Shown piece after piece: positions 60,054 through 64,000 of a DNA stretch of 64,000 nucleotides. The notes under the pieces are model-generated. The model was not told where the DNA came from and searched no databases. It saw only the letters and a program-made list of their open reading frames with translations. Both the position numbers and the translations under genes were made by a program. Numbering within the stretch: position 1 is the first letter of the stretch; every line of letters begins with the position of its first letter. Source of the DNA: Streptomyces bacillaris (GTDB lineage Bacteria > Actinomycetota > Actinomycetes > Streptomycetales > Streptomycetaceae); NCBI RefSeq assembly GCF_003268675.1, contig NZ_CP029378.1, forward strand, positions 1,736,001-1,800,000. Direction: 5' to 3'.

Positions 60054-61574
60054 TCAGCCGATCCCGCAGGCAGGGGCCGAGGCCGCCGGGAGCGGGGCCG
60101 GGGCGCCGACGGTGGGGAGGCCGAGCATCACTCCGGCCGGCTTGGCGGCGGCCGTGGTGCGCTTCTCCCAGGCGTCGCCCGCGCGGGTGGACCGTACGGC
60201 GAGCGGGGTGCCCTCCGCGAGGAGGTGGTGCGGGGCGGCGTAGGTGATCTCGACGGTCACCACGTCACCGGGGCGCACGGGCTGCTCGGGCTGGGTGAAG
60301 TGGACCAGGCGGTTGTCGGGGGCGCGGCCGGAGAGGCGCTGGGTGGCGCCGTCCTTGCGGCCCTCGCCCTCCGCGACCATGACCTCCAGGGTGCGGCCGA
60401 CCTGTTTCTTGTTCTCGTCCCAGGAGATCTCCTCCTGGAGGGCGGACAGGCGCATGTACCGCTCCTGCACGACCTCCTTGGGGATCTGGCCGTCCATGTC
60501 GGCGGCCGGGGTCCCGGGGCGCTTGGAGTACTGGAAGGTGAAGGCGTTGGCGAACCGGGCCTCGCGGACCGCGTGCATCGTCTGCTCGAAGTCCTCCTCG
60601 GTCTCGCCGGGGAAGCCCACGATGATGTCGGTGGAGATGGCGGCGTCCGGCATCGCGGCGCGCACCTTCTCGATGATGCCGAGGAAGCGCTCCTGGCGGT
60701 AGGAGCGGCGCATCGCCTTGAGGATGCGGTCGGAGCCGGACTGCATCGGCATGTGGAGCTGCGGCATCACGTTGGGCGTCTCGGCCATGGCGGCGATGAC
60801 GTCGTCGGTGAAGTCGCGGGGGTGCGGCGAGGTGAAGCGGACGCGCTCCAGGCCCTCGATCTTCCCGCAGGCGCGGAGCAGCTTGGAGAAGGCCTCGCGG
60901 TCACCGATGTCGGAGCCGTACGCGTTGACGTTCTGGCCGAGCAGGGTGATCTCGGAGACGCCCTCGGCGACCAGGGCCTCGATCTCGGCCAGGATGTCGC
61001 CGGTGCGGCGGTCCTTCTCCTTGCCGCGCAGGGCCGGGACGATGCAGAAGGTGCAGGTGTTGTTGCAGCCGACGGAGATGGAGACCCACGCGGCGTAGGC
61101 GGACTCGCGGCGGGTGGGGAGCGTGGAGGGGAAGGCCTCCAGCGACTCCGCGATCTCGATCTGCGCCTCCTCCTGGATGCGGGCGCGCTCCAGCAGCACG
61201 GGCAGCTTGCCGATGTTGTGCGTGCCGAAGACGACGTCCACCCAGGGGGCGCGCTTGACGATGGTGTCGCGGTCCTTCTGCGCCAGACAGCCGCCGACGG
61301 CGATCTGCATCCCGGGGCGCTTGGTCTTCATCGGGGCGAGGCGGCCGAGGTTGCCGTAGAGCTTGTTGTCGGCGTTCTCCCGTACCGCGCAGGTGTTGAA
61401 GACGACGACGTCGGCGTCACCGTCGGCGCCCTCGGGAGCGCGGACGTAACCGGCGTCCTCCAGGAGACCCGACAGCCGTTCGGAGTCGTGGACGTTCATC
61501 TGGCACCCGTAGGTACGCACCTCGTAGCTCTTCTGGACGTCCACTGCTTCTTCGCTCCGGTTGCCGCTGCTCAT
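60054..61574 (-). CDS. miaB: tRNA-2-methylthio-N6-dimethylallyladenosine synthase, 506 aa
   Basis: Radical-SAM methylthiotransferase acting on A37 after MiaA. The UPF0004 domain with three cluster cysteines ([43 protein letters not shown]), the radical-SAM motif CxxxCxxC in [20 protein letters not shown], then [47 protein letters not shown], and a C-terminal TRAM domain around [14 protein letters not shown] 50-residue Ala/Pro-rich tail ending PACGIG is extra. ATG 61574. Same strand as the LigB-like gene and miaA. Confidence 0.97.
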   Translation of the reverse strand: MSSGNRSEEAVDVQKSYEVRTYGCQMNVHDSERLSGLLEDAGYVRAPEGADGDADVVVFNTCAVRENADNKLYGNLGRLAPMKTKRPGMQIAVGGCLAQKDRDTIVKRAPWVDVVFGTHNIGKLPVLLERARIQEEAQIEIAESLEAFPSTLPTRRESAYAAWVSISVGCNNTCTFCIVPALRGKEKDRRTGDILAEIEALVAEGVSEITLLGQNVNAYGSDIGDREAFSKLLRACGKIEGLERVRFTSPHPRDFTDDVIAAMAETPNVMPQLHMPMQSGSDRILKAMRRSYRQERFLGIIEKVRAAMPDAAISTDIIVGFPGETEEDFEQTMHAVREARFANAFTFQYSKRPGTPAADMDGQIPKEVVQERYMRLSALQEEISWDENKKQVGRTLEVMVAEGEGRKDGATQRLSGRAPDNRLVHFTQPEQPVRPGDVVTVEITYAAPHHLLAEGTPLAVRSTRAGDAWEKRTTAAAKPAGVMLGLPTVGAPAPLPAASAPACGIG

Positions 61575-61663
61575 GTGACCAGGGTAGGCGGTGGCCGGGT
61601 GCGCCCCGGTCCCTGCCCGGCCGGGCCTGGTCAGAGAGGCGGTGAGCTGGCAGGATCGCGCGC

Positions 61664-62662
61664 ATGTTCCACGCTCTGTCCCGGTTCGACCGACGGCGCA
61701 CCCTTCGGACGGGCGCCGTGCTCGCGGTCGTGCTCGGGCTGCTCGGGTGGTGGCTCCTCCCGCTGGGCGAACGGACGCCGAGCGGGACGCTGACGTTCTC
61801 CACGGGTGTGCCGAGCGGGGTCTACCAGCGGTACGGGGAACGGCTGGAAGGCGCCCTTGCCAAGGACATGCCCGAGGTCTCCATAAAGCTCCTCACCAGT
61901 GAGGGGTCCCAGCAGAATCTCGCGCGGGTGGCGACGGGGAAGGCGGACTTCACCATCGCCACCGCCGACGCCGTGGCCACCTATGTGCGCGACGGCAGGC
62001 CCGGCGCCCATCGGCTGCGGGGCTGTGTGCGGCTCTACGACGACTATGTACAGCTGGTGGTCCCGCGCGACTCCGACATCGCGAGCGTGGCCGATCTGCG
62101 GGGCAAGCGGGTCGGTGTGGGTCAGGAGGGCTCGGGGGTCCGGCTGGTCGCGGACCGGCTGCTGAGCGCGGCGGGGGTCCATCCGCAGCGGGACCTGACC
62201 GCCGTCTCGGCGGGGATCAACACGATGCCGGACCGGCTGGTCTCCGGCGATCTCGACGCCTTCTTCTGGTCCGGCGGGCTGCCGACGGGGGCGGTGCACG
62301 AGCTGTCGCGGCGGTTCGCGATCAAGCTGGTCCCGCTGGAGGAGGAGCTGGTCAAGGAGTTGCAGTCGAACGGCGGCTCCGCGCGCTACTACCGGTCGGC
62401 CACGATGCCCGCCGACGCCTACCGCTACGCGCAGCGGGGCACGTCGGTGCCCACGGTGGCGGTGGCCAATCTGCTCATCACCACGGACCGTATAGATCCG
62501 GCCATGGCGGAGGCCTTCACCCGGACCGTGATCAACAGCCGGGACGGGATCGGCCGTGAGGTGCACGCGGCCCAGCTGGTGGATCTGCGGACGGCGATCT
62601 ACACCGACCCGCTGACCGTGCACGAAGGGGCCAGGCGCTACTACCGCTCGGTCAAGCCATGA
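61664..62662 (+). CDS. TAXI-type TRAP transporter solute-binding protein, 332 aa
   Basis: Exported binding protein with one N-terminal membrane segment ([20 protein letters not shown]) that may stay as an anchor. Family features: [60 protein letters not shown] with [16 protein letters not shown], and [20 protein letters not shown]. No TRAP membrane subunits are next to it in the window. It is divergent from miaB across 89 bases; the sensor kinase gene converges from the other side, an association often seen in streptomycetes. Confidence 0.92.
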   Translation: MFHALSRFDRRRTLRTGAVLAVVLGLLGWWLLPLGERTPSGTLTFSTGVPSGVYQRYGERLEGALAKDMPEVSIKLLTSEGSQQNLARVATGKADFTIATADAVATYVRDGRPGAHRLRGCVRLYDDYVQLVVPRDSDIASVADLRGKRVGVGQEGSGVRLVADRLLSAAGVHPQRDLTAVSAGINTMPDRLVSGDLDAFFWSGGLPTGAVHELSRRFAIKLVPLEEELVKELQSNGGSARYYRSATMPADAYRYAQRGTSVPTVAVANLLITTDRIDPAMAEAFTRTVINSRDGIGREVHAAQLVDLRTAIYTDPLTVHEGARRYYRSVKP

Positions 62663-62717
62663 GGCACGGCCCTTGATCCAGCCCTGAGGCACCGGCGCCC
62701 GGTCCGCCCCCGAGGCG

Positions 62718-64000
62718 CTACCGCTCGGCCGGGCCCCGGGACCCGGTGGCGGGCGGCTGCTCGCGCGGCACGGAGAGCGTCACCCGCAGACCGTGCGGCT
62801 CATGGCGTTCGTACGCGATCGAGCCGCCGCCCGCCGCGAGCAGCACGCGGGAGATGGAGAGGCCGAGCCCCGACCCCCTGACGTTCTGGTGGCGGGTGGA
62901 GCGCCAGAAGCGGTCCCCGACGCGCTCCAGCTCCTGGTCGGTGAGGCCGGGCCCCCGGTCGGCCACCACGACGGTCACCGCGGTGGTGCCCGGCGTGACC
63001 GTGACCCGTACGTCCTCCCCGGCCGGGGTGAACTTCAGGGCGTTGTCGATGACCGCGTCCAGCGCGCTGGAGAGCGCCACCGGGTCCGCCCAGGCCGTGG
63101 CGGCGGGCGCCCCGTCCTGGGAGAGGTGGACGCCCTTCTCGTCCGCCATCGGGCGCCAGGAGGCGACGCGGTCGGCGGTGAGCGGGACGATGTCGGTGAG
63201 CTGGAGGTCGGCCTCGGCGTGTTCGGCCAGCGCCAGGTCGAGCAGATCGTCCAGGACCCGGGCCAGCCGCTTGCCCTCGGTCCGTACGGCGGCGATCTCC
63301 TCGTTGCCCTCCGGCAGCTCCAGGGCCAGCAGCTCGATGCGCAGCAGGAGCGCGGCGAGCGGGTTGCGCAGCTGGTGGGAGGCGTCGGCGACGAAGGCGC
63401 GCTGCTGCTCCAGGACGTCCTCGACGTTGTCGGCCATCTCGTTGAAGGACCGGGCCAGCCGCCGCAGCTCCGGCGGCCCGCCCGCGGCGGCGACCCGTGA
63501 GCGCATCCGGCCGACGGCGATGTCGTGGGTGGCCGCGTCCAGGACCCGTACCGGCAGCAGCACCCAGCCGGTGAGCCGGACGGCGGCGCCGACCGCCACC
63601 AGCATCGCCAGCGCCTCCCCGACGGCGATCAGCAGCCAGGTCCGCAGGATCCGGGCGCGCATCTCGTCGGTGGGCGAGTCGATGACGACGACGGCGACCA
63701 CGTCGCCGTCGCGCACGACGGGCGAGGCGACGACGACCCGGCCGTCCTGCCAGGGCCACACCTGCGGAGGGTCGTGCGAACGGCGGCCGAGGAGCGCCTC
63801 GTTGAAGGCGGTGCGCCCCTCCCCCTCGGGCGGTAGCATCCAGCCGTCCGGGGCCTTCGCCAGGGCCAGGTCGTTGCGGTAGAAGACGCCGGCCCGGATC
63901 CCGTACACGGAGGCGTAGACCTCCAGGTCGGTGGCGAGGGTGAGCCGGCGCTCGTCGTAGGCGGGGACGGTGTCGGTGATGGGCTGGGCGAGGGCGGCGA
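62718..64000 (-). CDS. Sensor histidine kinase, C-terminal part (continues beyond the right edge)
   Basis: The frame is open to the edge (first visible residues AALAQPITDTVPAYDERRLT), so the N-terminus and first membrane segment are missing. Visible parts: an extracytoplasmic sensor region (VYGIRAGVFYRNDLALAKAP, VVRDGDVVAVVVIDSP), a membrane segment (TWLLIAVGEALAMLVAVGAA), a HAMP domain, HisKA with the phospho-His in FVADASHQLRNPLAALLLRI, and the HATPase with N box VIDNALKFTPAGEDV, DRGPGLTDQEL and GSGLGLSISRVLLAAGG. An OmpR-type regulator gene is expected further upstream outside the window. Confidence 0.92.
   Translation of the reverse strand, partial: AALAQPITDTVPAYDERRLTLATDLEVYASVYGIRAGVFYRNDLALAKAPDGWMLPPEGEGRTAFNEALLGRRSHDPPQVWPWQDGRVVVASPVVRDGDVVAVVVIDSPTDEMRARILRTWLLIAVGEALAMLVAVGAAVRLTGWVLLPVRVLDAATHDIAVGRMRSRVAAAGGPPELRRLARSFNEMADNVEDVLEQQRAFVADASHQLRNPLAALLLRIELLALELPEGNEEIAAVRTEGKRLARVLDDLLDLALAEHAEADLQLTDIVPLTADRVASWRPMADEKGVHLSQDGAPAATAWADPVALSSALDAVIDNALKFTPAGEDVRVTVTPGTTAVTVVVADRGPGLTDQELERVGDRFWRSTRHQNVRGSGLGLSISRVLLAAGGGSIAYERHEPHGLRVTLSVPREQPPATGSRGPAER

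Noticed and set aside
1..64000. tRNA, rRNA, CRISPR arrays, riboswitches
   Set aside because: No CCA-ended cloverleaf, no spaced short repeats and no recognisable cobalamin or other riboswitch was seen, including upstream of nrdR-nrdJ.

Overview
The window is high-GC (about 70%) actinobacterial chromosome and almost certainly Streptomyces. GTG starts preceded by GGAGG-type ribosome binding sites are common, third-position GC bias is strong, long antisense shadow ORFs occur everywhere, and the core gene order (rnhB, DUF4173, ADP-ribosylglycohydrolase, histidine phosphatase, nrdJ-nrdR, lexA, dinG, siderophore synthetases, hflX, rsh, dapF, miaA, miaB) is the one I associate with the central Streptomyces chromosome. 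No rRNA, tRNA or CRISPR was seen.

Layout. (A) 1-6.9 kb, core: the start of a probable recQ running off the left edge, a conserved hypothetical, a frame-disrupted hypothetical, rnhB, a DUF4173 membrane protein, an ADP-ribosylglycohydrolase and a histidine phosphatase. (B) 6.9-24.7 kb, accessory island bounded by two IS5-type elements. The left element (TIRs 6904-6925 and 8343-8364) encloses a HAD-family gene as well as an internally damaged transposase; the right one (23663-24720) has a transposase with an in-frame amber codon. Between them lie an Rhs/YD-repeat protein with a tiny membrane-protein partner, an orphan Rhs tip with a second tiny membrane protein, relics of Ku and of a squalene/phytoene synthase, a membrane-anchored XRE regulator divergent from a secreted protein, an S33 exported peptidase, a NarL-type two-component system and a fasciclin lipoprotein. 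(C) 24.7-33.8 kb, core: YdbC/DUF4937, TerD, a YrhB/Imm35 protein, the B12-dependent ribonucleotide reductase NrdJ with its repressor NrdR, LexA and DinG. The nrdR-lexA intergenic region carries two NrdR-box-like sites 31 bp apart and an SOS box. (D) 33.9-40.1 kb: a four-gene NRPS-independent siderophore operon (diaminobutyrate aminotransferase, two IucA/IucC synthetases, a GNAT acyltransferase). (E) 40.4-49.6 kb, core: trypsin-like lipoprotein, ATPase-fold protein, HflX, M1 peptidase, Rsh (ppGpp enzyme), DapF and a small membrane protein. (F) 49.7-57.7 kb, second accessory block: degraded sequence, an AT-rich promoter region, a 2077-residue secreted DNRLRE/Rhs protein and a downstream membrane protein. 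(G) 57.8-64 kb, core: miaA, an MT0933-type antitoxin-like protein, a LigB-like dioxygenase, miaB, a TAXI solute-binding protein and a sensor kinase running off the right edge.

The most interesting theme is the pair of Rhs loci. Three Rhs C-terminal tips in the window are glycine-rich and hydrophobic rather than nuclease-like. Each is followed on the same strand by a membrane protein, of 60, 61 and about 200 residues. The orphan tip shares about 330 gap-free bases with the tip of the full-length gene. This looks like a toxin-tip/immunity exchange system using membrane-acting tips; that function is inference, while the architecture is seen directly.
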